Counted from the stretch's first letter, positions 46,232 to 57,457 are shown. The stretch: 64,000 nucleotides of DNA from Theropithecus gelada (GCF_003255815.1 NC_037669.1:51138093-51202092), one strand, 5' to 3'. Translations and numbers: made by a program. The notes: a model not told the origin generated them from the sequence alone.

Positions 46232-46503
46232 CTGGAGGAAACCACACAGAAATCAGAGACCACCAGGCCCTGGCCTTGGCCCACACTGGTTCATTCCCCA
46301 TCCCTGGCTCTAACCTACTAGTGAGACACAGAAACAAGGCCCCTGGGAGGCAGGGAGGCAAGGAGGCTGGGAGACAAGGAACCCCACTCCTGGTCCTTTT
46401 CATAGGTTCATCCATTAAGTCTGCTTCAACACCATCTGGCGTCGGGGACGATGTTCTGGGTCTACCTCCCCCATCACTCAGATCCCAGCCCATGCCCTGA
46501 GTG

Positions 46504-46606
46504 ACAGCAAGAACAGTGAGGAGATGGAGGAGAAGAGAGAAGGAGGAAGAGAAAGGAAGGAGGCAGGGAAAAAAGTGGGGGAAGGGAATGAGGAGAAGAA
46601 CAATAA
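46504..46606 (+). repeat. Polypurine tract in FBLN2 intron 7 to 6 region
   Basis: About 100 bases of almost pure A/G (gaggagaagagagaaggagg, ggaaggaggcagggaaaaaa). It lies in the intron between exons 8 and 9. Confidence 0.8.
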
Positions 46607-46950
46607 AGAAGAGGGCTTTCTAGGCATCGCTGAACACAGTCTCCACAACAGGTCGGCAAACCAGGATATGACTACCTCAACGTTATAAGAATGGAGACAA
46701 AAAGCAGCTAATTGGCTTGTTTGGGGTCACACACCAGACCCTAGGCTGCCCCCCACATCACATCTCCTCAGTGACTTCCTCAGCTCCTCACTCAGCCCCA
46801 GGTAAGCCCATCATCCCAAAACAGAAGCACACCCTTTGGAGGGGCCATCTTGCACATATCCAGCACCAGAGAGCTCATCACCTGCAAGCAGCCCAGACCC
46901 ACTCCCTGGACCCTGGGTCCTGTCCTGGAGACACCACCCCCACCGCTTAC

Positions 46951-47064
46951 CTTTGCAGGTGTTGGGCTGCGGCAGTGGCAGCGGGATGGTGTTAGAGGCC
47001 ACCTGGGAAAATTCTGACTTCAGTGCAGGTTCCTGTGGGGCTTCTGGCTGTGGAGGGTGACCCT
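46951..47064 (-). CDS. FBLN2: FBLN2 exon 7: proline-rich linker between EGF modules
   Basis: This 114-nt exon is in phase 1 at both ends, with acceptor cccatgatag and donor gtaagcgg. It encodes a 38-residue segment without EGF cysteines apart from the last one (EGHPPQPEAPQEPALKSEFS, then IPLPLPQPNTCK). It is a proline-rich spacer that interrupts the EGF array, as in known fibulin-2. The final cysteine begins the next EGF module. Confidence 0.95.
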
Positions 47065-47668
47065 CTATCATGGGTAGAGCAGAGAGGGGGTTGGGGGAGG
47101 TCTCAGGTCTTCAGCCAGGCCTGAGGCACTTCCAGGCACCTGCCCTTCTCACGCAGGCACTGACGTTTAATCCCCCACCCCATTTCACAGGAGAGGAAAA
47201 TGAGGTTTGGAGTGTGCATATACCTTGGGAAAGATCAATCTCAGCTACTGGGGCAGAGGGGGTGGAAGGAAAGGAGGCAAGGAAGAAGAGAGGGGGGAAA
47301 GGAAAAAGAGTGTCTAGATTAAAAACCAGCAATCAATTCTAGGACCACTGGCTGGGAGGAAATCCCTCTGGATCACCATGGGCCCAGCGCTGGGGAGATA
47401 GCTGGGTTTTGGTAAGAGCCTGTCCCTGCACTCAAATATAGGACAAGGTGCTGGGGCCAGGTCCCTGCAGATGCAGCTCCAGGAAGGAAGCTTCTATTTT
47501 CCCTGCCTCACAAATCTCCCATCACTGGAGGCCTCAGGCTTCTGTGGGTTCCAACGTATGGGGTAGCAGGAGGTGAAGGACCCCACAGTGTGCACCTCAG
47601 GAATGCCACACTCCCGTGGCAAGATCAGCCCTGCCCACAGCCCCTGCCCTGGCCATCAGGGCCCTTAC

Positions 47669-47878
47669 CTGGGCGGCAAGTGCGGCCATCATCCTGTAGT
47701 GAGAAGCCAGGAAAGCAGGCACAGTGGTAAGAGCCCACAGTATTGATGCAAAGGTGCTGGCACAGCTCTCCCGGGAGGAGAAGGCACTCATCCTGGTCAT
47801 CGCCTGGCAGGCTGTTGGGCAGCTCGGCCTCTGTGCCCAGTGACAGGGCCTCTCGGCCCGCCATCTCTGCCTCTGAAA
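47669..47878 (-). CDS. FBLN2: FBLN2 exon 6: linker and EGF module 1
   Basis: This 210-nt exon is in phase 1 at both ends. The acceptor is ctcctgtcctag and the donor gtaagggcc. It encodes a linker (VSEAEMAGREALSLGTEAEL and on), then DDQDECLLLPGELCQHLC with the following GSYHCACFPGFSLQDDGRTC, a calcium-binding EGF pattern (D-x-D-E-C, then G-S-Y and C-x-C). A second AG six bases inside the exon (tttcag|agg) is also in frame, so a form lacking two residues is possible. I chose the outer acceptor because the linker VSEAEMAGREALS agrees with the fibulin-2 protein I recall. Confidence 0.95.
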
Positions 47879-48019
47879 CTAGGACAGGAGTTAGAGCTCA
47901 AGACAGAGCCAGCTTGGTCAGAGTAGATGGCTGAGACCACCAGCTTTGGGAAATTAGTGCAGGTCCTCATCAAGGCCTCTGTGTGCCCAGCAGACAGCAA
48001 GGATAGATGAAGCAGGATG

Positions 48020-48368
48020 CATGGGTGGGTGGGTGGATGGATGGATGGATGGATGAATGGGTGGTGACTGGATGGGTGGATGAATGAAGGAGGATAGAGG
48101 GATAGGTGGATGGGTAGATGGAAGGATGGGTGGATAGATGGATACATGGGTGGATGGATGAATGGGTGTGTGGCTGAATGGATGGATGGGTAGGTGGATG
48201 GATAGATGGATGGGTAGATGAATGGGTAGATGAATGAGTGGATGAGTGGATGGGTAGATGGACAGGTGGACAGACAGACAAACAGATGGACAGATTGATA
48301 GGTGGGTGGGTGGGTGGGTGGATGGATGGATGGATGGATGGATGGATGGACAGACAGACGTACAGACG
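48020..48368 (+). repeat. TGGA/TGGG tetranucleotide array 1
   Basis: About 350 bases of ggat- and gggt-derived units with single-base variants (tggatggatggatgaatggg, gtgggtgggtgggtgg, cagacagacaaacagatgg). The minus-strand frame yields endless SIHPSIHPSTHPP-like peptide, which is a product of the repeat. Confidence 0.97.
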
Positions 48369-49804
48369 GATGGGCAAATGAATGAACAGACCCAAAACAG
48401 TAAGAATGAACCCATCAGAGCCAGGTCCAAGTCTTCATCACTGAGTCCCCTACAATAGGACAGGGTCAGATCCACAAGGAAGCTCTCACTAAAGTGTTAT
48501 AATGGATTCAGACTCCTAACCTCAGTGACATCAGGCAGGACCTTCCTTAGCAGCAGAAAGAGCTCCAAATCTGGGCTCCACTGGATCAGATGTGACCACT
48601 GACTGGGGCCTTCACTAGCTGGGTCAACTTGGGCAGCACTAGGCCTCTCTGTGCCTCCAGATTCTGGGATAAACTCATCTCCCAGGGTTGTGCTGGGGAA
48701 CAGGTGAGAGTGGAAGAGAAGGCTCCTGGGGCTGAGCTTCCTTGGGAAGTTCTTTGTTTAACAGCTGTGGGGAAAGCATGCAGCTAGGACTTCAGGGAGA
48801 GGCCTACAGCCCCTCTAAGCTCTGTGCCAGCCCTGGGCCTCCGCCCTTCCCACCCAATCCAGGCAGTGGAGCCCACATAGAGAGTAGCTGCATGAAGTCA
48901 CGTCTGAGGAACGTGTTTCATATGGAGGGTGTTTACATTAAGCTGAAGCCCAATCAGTCCCAGCCGGTGCCTCTAGACAGGGCCATGATGGCTGGCGGTC
49001 TGGCCCTGCAGAGACTGAGCACTGCAGGCAGGCGGCGGACAGACCTGGGCCCAGGACTCCTCCTAGCACACCACAGGCTAGACAGCACCTCCAGGATTCA
49101 GGTTCAGCTCACCCTCACCAGCACCTTCCTCACAGGAGGAGGGAGCATTGATCTCTGGCCTGGATCATGCCTGACTCTGTTGCCCACCTCCCTTCCACCC
49201 ACCCGCCCTTTGACTTTTGAAGCCAGACTTCCTCCCAAACTCTACCTTCAGCCAGACTCTTATGGGTGCTAACCTGACCTTCACACCAGTATTCAACCAG
49301 CCCCTTAGAGTCAATCTTGGCAAGTAGCATTTCCTTGGACTCGACTTACTCTCTGTACCCACATCGGACTGGCGAGGGTGGTTGGTCCATCTGTTTTGGT
49401 TGATCTACCCAGGCCGGGCCTGGTCCAACCCCCATGCACTTGCCCCTGCCTCATCCTGATGGGAGATCCAGGTATTTGTTCTCCCACCTGTACCTCACAG
49501 GATATGAGCTCTTCCTGTATGATCTCCTGGGCCCTGGCACCTGTGGACAGCAGGCATCTTAATCCCTATGCACAGACTTCTGCCATCTTGCATTATAGTG
49601 ACAGAGATCTGGGTTGACTGAAGCCAAGGCTGACTGGGTCTAGATAAAACTCTGGGCAGCAGGAAGCCTGGGGCAAAAGTGAGAGTCATTAGAGCCAAGG
49701 TGTCCAGTCCTGGCTGTGCCAAAGACCCAGCATGTGCCTGGGGCAAGATCCTGCCCTTCTCTGGGCCTCATCTTCCCCCTCTGAGCTACTGAAGCATGGC
49801 AACG

Positions 49805-50025
49805 GTAAGAGCAACAGTAGTGGCAATGCTGAGTGCGTCGCTAGGCACTGCCAAAAGCCCTTGACAGGCATCCTATCATTCATCCTTGTACTGAACAAGG
49901 TAAAGAATACAACACCATTTAATAGATGCCACAATGAAGGCTCTGAGAAAGAGCATTCCTTCTGTGTGACTTGCCCCAGGTAAACAAAGGAACTGGGATT
50001 CCAACCAAGTCTGCCTGACTCCAGA
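49805..50025 (+). repeat. MIR SINE, diverged
   Basis: gctaggcactgccaaaagcc, accatttaatagatgccaca and ttgccccaggtaaacaaagg aactgggattcc preserve the MIR order with decay. Confidence 0.65.
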
Positions 50026-50465
50026 GGCCAAGAGTTTAATCTTGATACGAGGATCTCATCTGTGGCTTTAATTCCCACTCCATGAAGTGCCCAGGACAAA
50101 TCCACAAGGGACCCAGATGATGGTCCATAGGAACAGCGAAAAAACTGGGCTAGTGGTTCTAGAACCCACCTGGACATCTGGTCCCCAACCAGTTGAGGCT
50201 GAACATGTGGATACCCACAAAGCAGGCCTGCCACGAATCTCATGGCGCCAGCCCCACAGCCACCAAGGCCCATGTACATAAAGGACATCTGCTGACTCAC
50301 TGGGGTACCCTCATCAGGCTCCTGCAGACCTACCAGGCACAGAGAAGGCTAATGGTCATGGGTCCAGGAGACAGCCCTGGCTAGGGGACAGGGACTGGAC
50401 ATGGCAGCTGGAACAGTGGCCACAGCACAAGAAAGGAAAAAGAAGGGGGTGACACCAAGGACGAT

Positions 50466-50975
50466 AAGGATGGATGGATGGATGGGTGGATAAGCAGATG
50501 GATAAATGGACAGATGGGTGGGTGGGTGGATGGATGAATGGATAGATAGGTGAATAGATGATCAGACAGATGGACAGACGGATGGATAAATGAACGAATG
50601 GATGGGTAGGTAGATGAAAAAATGGATGTATGGCAGGATGGATGGATGGATGGATGGATGGATGGATGGATGGATGGATGGATAAACAGACAAAACAGAT
50701 GGATGAGTGGATAATGAATAGGTAGATAGATACATGGATGAATGGATGGATGGATAGATGGATGGGTGGATGGGTGGGTAGGTGGGTGGATGGATGGATG
50801 GATGGATAATTGGGTGGGTAGGTGGTTGGGTGGGTGGGTGGATGGATGGATGCATTAATGGATGGATGGATGGATGGGCAGATGATGGGATAGAGGATGA
50901 TTGAGGGAATGAATGAACGAATGGATGGAGAGATGGACAAAAGGATGGGAGGATGGATGGGAGATAAGTGCAATG
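50466..50975 (+). repeat. TGGA/TGGG tetranucleotide array 2
   Basis: About 510 bases of the same kind as array 1, including a pure (ggat)n block near 50638-50681. It is 2.1 kb from array 1 in the same intron and orientation. Confidence 0.97.
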
Positions 50976-51290
50976 AATAGAAAAAGAGCAGACTGGTAAG
51001 TGGATAGGGAGGAAGATGTACAGACAAAATAGATAGGGAGGAAGATGTATAGACAAAGAGAGGGGAAGGTGGTGAGTGGACAGTGAAAGGGTGATGGGTG
51101 GTAGTTGGTGGTTAGGTGGGTGGAGTGGGTAATCCACAGAAAACAATGAAATCACCATCCTCAGAACTCTGTTTAGAGCAGAGCTTGTGTCTCAAGCCAC
51201 AGGTGATGATGGACCCAGGGTCCCCACAGAAGGTCAGAGGTCACCCAGCCTTCGCCCCATATGCCACAGCCAGAGAAGGGCAGCACTCAC

Positions 51291-51471
51291 CTCTCCGTGG
51301 TGCAGCTGCGGGCTCTGGAGGTCGGCGGACCTCAGGTACTATGAGAGGCTCTTCACCCTCACAGCAGGAAAGCATGACATGATTGCACGGATAGCCCAGG
51401 TTGGGATTGGACTCACATAACTGGCCCTCGGCCCGCACGCGGAGGCCCAGCCCACAGCAGTCACAGCATTG
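51291..51471 (-). CDS. FBLN2: FBLN2 exon 5: anaphylatoxin-like motif 3 and hinge
   Basis: This 181-nt exon enters in phase 0 and leaves in phase 1. The acceptor is tctctccttgcag and the donor gtgagtgct. It opens with QCCDCCGLGLRVRAEGQLC, runs through a CNHVMLSCCEGEE segment that completes the third anaphylatoxin-like motif, and ends in an acidic then proline/alanine-rich hinge (RRPPEPAAAPRR). The hinge separates the compact cysteine-rich part from the EGF rod. Confidence 0.96.
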
Positions 51472-51571
51472 CTGCAAGGAGAGACAGTTATCACTGCCCA
51501 ATCCCTGGCCCCCGCCTGGAGCTAGGCTCAGGGGAAGGACCGATAAATGGAGGTGAATTCACCATTTTCTT

Positions 51572-51875
51572 TTCTTGCCTTTTTTTTTAAATTTGGGACG
51601 GAGTCTCGCTCTGTCGCTCAGGCTGGAGTGCAGTGGCACCATCTCGGCTCACTGCAAGCTCCACCTCCCGGGTTCATGCCATTCTCCTGCCTCAGCCTCC
51701 CAAGTAGCTAGGACTGCAGGTGCCCGCCACCACACCCGGCTAGTTTTTTGTATTTTTAGTAGAGATGGGGTTTCACCGTGTTAGCCAGGATGGTCTCGAT
51801 CTCCTGAGCTCGTAATCCGCCCACCTCGGCCTCCCAAAGGGCTGGGATTACAGGCGTGAGCCACCACACCCAGCT
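51572..51875 (-). mobile_element. AluY-like SINE with 17-bp target-site duplication
   Basis: Full-length antisense Alu flanked by identical gaattcaccattttctt at 51555-51571 and 51876-51892. Low divergence and gtgttagccaggatggtctc in antisense suggest a young subfamily. Confidence 0.95.
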
Positions 51876-52984
51876 GAATTCACCATTTTCTTATCTCCTC
51901 TGCCAAACTATGCACTCTCCCAGGGCAGAGAGGTCCTCTGCCTCTATTTCCCAAGTCTGGCACAAGGTAGGACTAATATAAGTCTTTTGAAACAGATAAT
52001 AAATAAATGGCCTTTTGTGGAAGGAACTATAAACTAACCCCCAGCCACACTCATTATCCCCTTATGTTTACTAGCAAACCCCAATTCTATTCAAGTCAGT
52101 TAAAAGATGGCATTTCCCAGGGGCCTTTGCAGTTAGAGATAGATGCACTCGGCAGAGCCTTCAGGAGGGCTTTAAACTGGGGATGACTCTACTTGAATCA
52201 AGTACATAGCTTTTGCTCCCCATCTCTCTCCTTCTTGGAGCACATATGTGATGGTTGGAGCTTTAGCAGCCAACTTGGGCCATGAAGTGACCCTGAAGAT
52301 GGAAGCTACAAGTTAAAGATAATTAAACATAAAAATAGAAGACTAGGTTCCTTAAGATGTAAATCTACCCCAGCCCAGGCTGCTTTTCTTCAAAAATAAA
52401 TTGGTTTTATTTATTTTAAAATACAGTGGTATACTGGTTGCAATAACAGCACCAATTATTCACTCTTTTCTGTGTTCACTGTCTTTGCAATGTGATAGTG
52501 CAGCTGCTTCTATTAAAAGAAAGTGTGTATTTCCCAACCTCTTGGTTGTGCCTTCTGTCTTGCTTTGGCCAATAGAATGAGATAAACGTGATGGTGTGCC
52601 AGTTCTTAGCCTAGGCCTCAAAAGACCTTGAATGCTTCTATTTATTTTCTTGGAGCTCTGCATATCCACTAACTGAACAGGCCCATGCTAGCCTGCTGGG
52701 GGTTGAGACACTGCAGGGAGCAGAGACAAGTCATCCCAGCTGAGGCCATCCTAGGTCATCTAGCTCCAGTGGAGCTGTCAGCTGACAGCAGCCACATAAG
52801 CAAGCACCCACCCCCGCCCCCAAGATCAGCTGAGCATGGCTAAGGTCAGCAGAAGTACTCAGCTGACCACAAATTCATGCATTAAAACAGCAACAGGCCA
52901 CTAGGTTTTGGAATGTATGTTACCCAGCAACAGCTAACCGATAACTCTATTCTTGCATCTCTCAGTGTTGAACACTTCCCACTA

Positions 52985-53103
52985 ATGAAGGCTCATCACA
53001 TACTTAACACTTAGTTTGCATTATCTCTGATCCCCACAACCACCCAAAAAGACATGGATTATTATCCTCATTTTACAGATAGAAAAGCTGAGGCTCGGAA
53101 AAG
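52985..53103 (+). repeat. MIR SINE fragment
   Basis: ctgatccccacaaccaccca, then tcattttacagatagaaaag ctgaggctcgg. Confidence 0.8.
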
Positions 53104-53109
53104 AGAACT

Positions 53110-53432
53110 GGCTGGGCACAGTGGCTTATGCCTGTAATCCCAGCACTTTGGGAGGCCAAGGTGGGTGGATCACGAGGTCAAGAGATCGAGACCATTCTGG
53201 CTAACACAGTGAAACCTCATCTCTACTAAAAACACAAAAAATTAGCCAGGCATGGTGGCGGGTGCCTGTAATCCCAGCTACTTGGGAGGCTGAGGCAGGA
53301 GAATGGCGTGAACCTGCTGGGAGGCGGAGCTTGCAATGAGCTGAGATGGTGCCACTGCACTCCAGCCTGGGCGACAGAGTGAGACTCTGTCGAAAAAAGA
53401 AAAGGAAAGAAAAGAAAAGAAAAAAAAAAGAA
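53110..53432 (+). mobile_element. AluY-like SINE with impure A tail
   Basis: It runs from ggctgggcacagtggcttat to a tail of aaaag units. Flanks aaaagagaactgg and aaaagtgaactgg match at 12 of 13 positions, a probable target-site duplication. Confidence 0.92.
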
Positions 53433-53924
53433 AAGTGAACTGGTCCAGGGTCAAACATAAAGACAGAAAAGGGGATTCTAAACGTTTCTAAACCCTGTCA
53501 ACAGGGTCCTATCACTAATACTAGTGGCTTTAAGGAAAAAAATGACCCCAAGATGACCAAAATTGAAGTCAAAATCCTCTCCCAAATGCCAGAATCATCC
53601 AGCAGCCTCTGTCACCATCACCCAGGTTTGAGACTGTGGGCTTCTTCAATTCCTTCCCCCGCTCCTCAATCCAGATGAGGTCCCTTCTGGAAGGTTTCCT
53701 GAAATTGTGCCACTGTCCTAGTTTGCCATCGCCTTGCTGTAGACAGCCAGCTATCCATCCCAATGTCTGTTTCCCTTCTTTCTCATGTTCAGTGAGGCAC
53801 CTGACCTCCCAGAATAAAGACACCACATTCCCTAGTCTTCCTTGCAGTTACACGTAGCCAGGAGATGAAGCTCCAGCCAATGAAATCTAAGCAGAACTAC
53901 AGTCCACCCTCAAAAAAGGGAGCT

Positions 53925-54420
53925 CTTCTTCTGCTCATGTTCACAGCAGCATTATTATTCGCAATAGCCAAAAGGTGGAAGCAACCCAAGTGTCCGTCGA
54001 TGAATGGACAGATACAGAAAATGTGGTCTGTCCACACAATGGAATATATGCCACCTCAAAAAGGAGGGAAACACTTACATTTGCTACACATGGCATGGAT
54101 GAACCTTGACGACATTATGCTAAGTGAAATAAGCCAGACGCAAAAGATCAAACACTGTATAATTCCACTTACAGAGTTCCCTAGAGGAGTCAAACCCACA
54201 GAGACAGAAAGTGGAATGGTAGTTACCAGGAGCTACAGGGAGAGGGAATGGAAGTTAATGTTCAATGGGAACAGTTTCAGCTTGAGAAGATAAAAAACTT
54301 CCTTGGATGCTTGCTGGTGATGGCTGCACAACAATGTGAATGTGCTTAATGCCACTGAGCTGTGCAGTTACAAATGGTTAAGATTTTACATCACGTGTAT
54401 TTCACCACGATCAAGAACAA
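53925..54420 (+). repeat. Old L1 3'-end fragment
   Basis: cacagcagcattattattcg caatagccaa, acaatggaatatatgcc, gctaagtgaaataagccaga and ggaatggtagttaccaggag are the well-known old L1 3' region, ending before an Alu. Confidence 0.85.
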
Positions 54421-54423
54421 TTT

Positions 54424-54740
54424 AAGCCGGACGCAGTGGCTCATGCCTGTAATCCCAGCACTTTGGGAGGCCGAGGTGGGTGGATCACTTGAGGTCAGGA
54501 GTTCAAGACCAGCCCGGCCAACGTGGTGAAACCCCATCTCTAGTAAAAATACAAAAATTAGACAAGCATGGTGGCGTATGCCTATCATCCCAGCTACTCA
54601 GGAGGCTGAGGTAGGAGAATTGCTGGAACCCGGGAGGTGGAGTTGCAGTGAGCTGAGATCGTACCACTGCACTCCAGCCTGGGCGACAGAGACTCTGTCT
54701 CAAAATAATAATAATAATAATTATTATTATTATTATTATT
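54424..54740 (+). repeat. Alu SINE with (AAT)n(ATT)n tail
   Basis: Full-length Alu from gccggacgcagtggctcatg to gactctgtctcaaa, followed by an AAT run to 54720 and an ATT run to 54740. The two runs form a perfect palindrome. Confidence 0.94.
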
Positions 54741-54989
54741 AAAACAAGGGGGCTCTCCTGCCCCTTTCTGGAGTTTGTCCTGGACCATGAGGTGGCAAAT
54801 GAGAGCTGGTAGGACAAGACCACCATGCCTGTGCCCCGTTCCTGATGACCATGGAACTGCTCACTCCTCGAACTCAGCCCTGCCTTCCTCCAGCCTGCAG
54901 CATATGAGAGAAAAACCAGTGTTCCAGGAAATTTTCCATTACTTGTAGCTAAACTGACACCCTATCCCCCAGTGGCCCCCATGAGCTCG

Positions 54990-55815
54990 AGCACACAACC
55001 TGATCTCCTGCTGCAAATCCCTCCCACGGCTTTACAGACGCTCTGCCAAAGCTCTCAGCATTTACTGTCCTTTATGTTCCAGCCTAAGGACAGCTGGTGG
55101 CCTGTCTCTACTGCTGCCAGACCACTGGACCACACACCCCATTTCCCAACGTCCTCGCCTGTGTGTTAGCTCTCACTGTTCTCTGCACCACTACTGCCTG
55201 GTGGGGTTTTACCCCATCCCAATCCCACCTCCCATGTGCGAGAAACACCCTCAATAACCAGTCCCCACAACTGCCAGAAGGGACTCTCAAACTCTCCATG
55301 GGGTCCACCTCACTCAGAGTCAAACCGCAGTCATTCCGATGATGGCCAGGAGCCCTGTCATCTCTCTGGGCTCAGCTCCACCTGCCCCGTCACTGGATGC
55401 ACTCCAGCCACACAGTCTAGACATGCCAAGCAGACTCTGACCTCAGGGCCTTCGCACATGCTGCACTCTGCCTGAAAGCATTTTCGCAAATGTCCCCCAC
55501 CCCGGGCGTTGCACAAATGTCCCCTTCTCAGTGAGGCTGTCACTGGCCACTGTCAGCTGATACTGCAGTCCCTCCCCAGCCCTGACACTGCTTATCCCGC
55601 CTCTCTTTAGGTTTTCCTCCTTAGCACAATCGCCTGCGACCACGCCAGGTGCTAACATATTCATTGTGATCTTCCTCTGTCTTCCTGGCCAGAAAGAAAT
55701 CCCCCAGAGGGCAGGAATTGCCATCTGTGTTACTCATTGCTACATCCCTGATGCCTAAAACAGGGCCCAGGGCACACACTGGTGCTCTAAAAATATTCTG
55801 TGAATTAACTGGTCA
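54990..55815 (+). repeat. L2 LINE 3' region
   Basis: tccctcccacggctttaca, ctcagggccttcgcacatgc, gaggctgtcactggccactg, aatcccccagagggcaggaa and ccagggcacacactggtgct follow the L2 3' order through to a aaaatattctgtgaat end. Confidence 0.85.
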
Positions 55816-55996
55816 ATATAATAACTGACGATGTTTTCTACACAGATGAAGAGTCCTTCCACCCCAGGCGTGAGGGCCACTCCCAGGAGGAGCCCCAAGG
55901 ACAGCCTAACTTCTTGGGCTGCAAGGACCTTCAGGCCCAGGCCAGCCTCCCGCCCTGCCCTGCCCCACCCCGCCGAGAAGGCCACAGGTCAGGCTT

Positions 55997-55998
55997 GC
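55997..55998 (-). promoter_or_regulatory. FBLN2: Non-canonical GC splice donor
   Basis: Read on the minus strand the exon/intron border is TACAAG|GCAAGC. The perfect AAG before the cut and CAAG after it fit the strengthened consensus that GC donors usually need to pair with U1. The matching acceptor is the cttgcag at 51472 and above, which makes this a GC-AG intron of about 4.5 kb. Confidence 0.9.
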
Positions 55999-56128
55999 CT
56001 TGTATAGGGAGACGCCACAGGTGTCGTTGTCCTCAGCCCCACAGGTCTCACCCTCTTTGGCTCCCAGGACGCCAGCCATGCAGCTCTTCTCCTTCAAGTA
56101 GGAGACACAGCAGTGCCTCTGGGCTGTC
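55999..56128 (-). CDS. FBLN2: FBLN2 exon 4: anaphylatoxin-like motifs 1-2
   Basis: This 130-nt exon enters in phase 2 and leaves in phase 0. The acceptor is cctctgttgcag. It encodes RTAQRHCCVSYLKEKSC and continues to CGVSLYK, covering the end of motif 1 and most of motif 2 with their paired cysteines. The exon ends in AAG and the intron begins GCAAGCC, a GC donor instead of GT. No GT nearby would preserve the phase-0 join to the next exon (SLYK|QCCDCC), which matches the fibulin-2 protein I recall. Confidence 0.95.
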
Positions 56129-57457
56129 CTGCAACAGAGGGGGCAATTCAGCCCCCAATCGCCCACCCCATCCTCCCAGAGTAGAAAGTGAGTGAGGTTC
56201 AGAGGAGGGAAGCCCTGCCCAAGGTCCACAGCAAGGGAGCCAATGCAGGTGGCAGAGCTGGCACAACCTCCACTGGGTTGCACAGGTTTCATTTCTTGGC
56301 TTAACCAAGAAGATGCAGGCCTGGGTCCCACCGGACTCGGAGTTGTGTGTCCCTGACTTCTGAGAGAGAGGGGTTGGCATCAGAATCTCCACTCCCACAA
56401 TCGTCAGGGAGGACAGAGAGACCCAATCCCAGAAAAGGCTGGCAGGTCAGTCTGGAGGAGCACAGCCTCCGGGTCCCTGGTCACTGCCTGCCAGTCACTG
56501 TTGGGCTGCCTGGGGCAGAGGTGGCTGACGAGTCAGCTGCAGAGGCCAGAGCCAGGACAGGGCGGTCGGGATTATGGTGGGCAGGGCTCAGCACCCCCTG
56601 AGGTAGGGCACATCCACAAGAGGGATGCAAGCATGTAAGGACCGCTTAGCGTCAAACTCCGGGGTCCCAATGCTGCATGCTCTAAGTAGCCCCATATTGG
56701 TAGAATGGCAGAAGGGAAAGACAAGGTTAGAACATAAATTTTTTTAAAGGAAGCAGAGTGGTCTGGACATTGGGAAACATGGGGTCTAATCCTGGCCATG
56801 CTGCCAGTGAGCTGTGTGGCTTTGAGTGCATCACACTGCCTCTCTGAACTTCATCTTTCTTATTTGGAAAAATGAGCAGGTGAGACAGGGTCCCTGGAAA
56901 AAAAAGAAAGCATGAGCAGCTGACCAAGAGCTCTCCTGGGCCTGGAAAAGGGAAGGCATGGGGATAAAGGATTGCTTTGCTGCGATATCAGAGTCAGAAG
57001 AAACAACCAGCACAGCAGCAAGGGAGCACAGCAAGAGGCCAGCCTCCTGAAGACCCAAGGGTAGCAGAGCAGAGAAAGGAAGAGGACAGAGGAGAGAAAG
57101 CCTGAGGGGGATGAGTGCAGCAGCAACTGCAGCATGCGGTGAGGGGAGCACCTGACTATTCCTAGGGGATAGCAGTCCTTTAAAACTTGTTTCAAATTGT
57201 ACATTCCTCGGATCTTGCTCACTAGGCCAGCTACCAATTTATGTGGCTGGTTTGTTCCTAGGACCAGTTTTGGACTTTCCACGCCTGGAGAAAGCCTGGC
57301 CAGATGGCGCATGGCAGCCACACCCAGTCGCCCTCAGGCCCCAGAGGCAGGTGAAGGTGCACTCTCTCTGGGCTGCCCTGGGCCTGGGGTCCTAGGCAAG
57401 CAGGATTCTGGAGAAGGCAAATGGGCCTCTCCGCCTGCTCCAGGGAGCCCACCCTAC

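Larger units (their letters stand above)
47879..51290 (-). other. FBLN2: FBLN2 intron 5 (3.4 kb) with two tetranucleotide arrays
   Basis: Apart from the two TGGA-type arrays and a MIR, I see nothing identifiable. The 176-codon frame at 48742 has no domain. Confidence 0.7.
51472..55996 (-). other. FBLN2: FBLN2 intron 4 (GC-AG intron, 4.5 kb)
   Basis: It holds three Alus, an old L1 fragment, a MIR, an L2 and unclassified old repeats at 52040-52340 and 52430-52950, which contain cagctgagcatggctaaggt and gttacccagcaacagctaac. No internal exon is evident. Confidence 0.75.

Noticed and set aside
47954..48475. A 173-codon minus-strand frame rich in SIHPS/THPP repeats, and a similar 223-codon frame at 50356-51027
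   Set aside because: Both are translations of TGGA tetranucleotide arrays. The absence of stops follows from the unit; there is no start context, splice support or domain.
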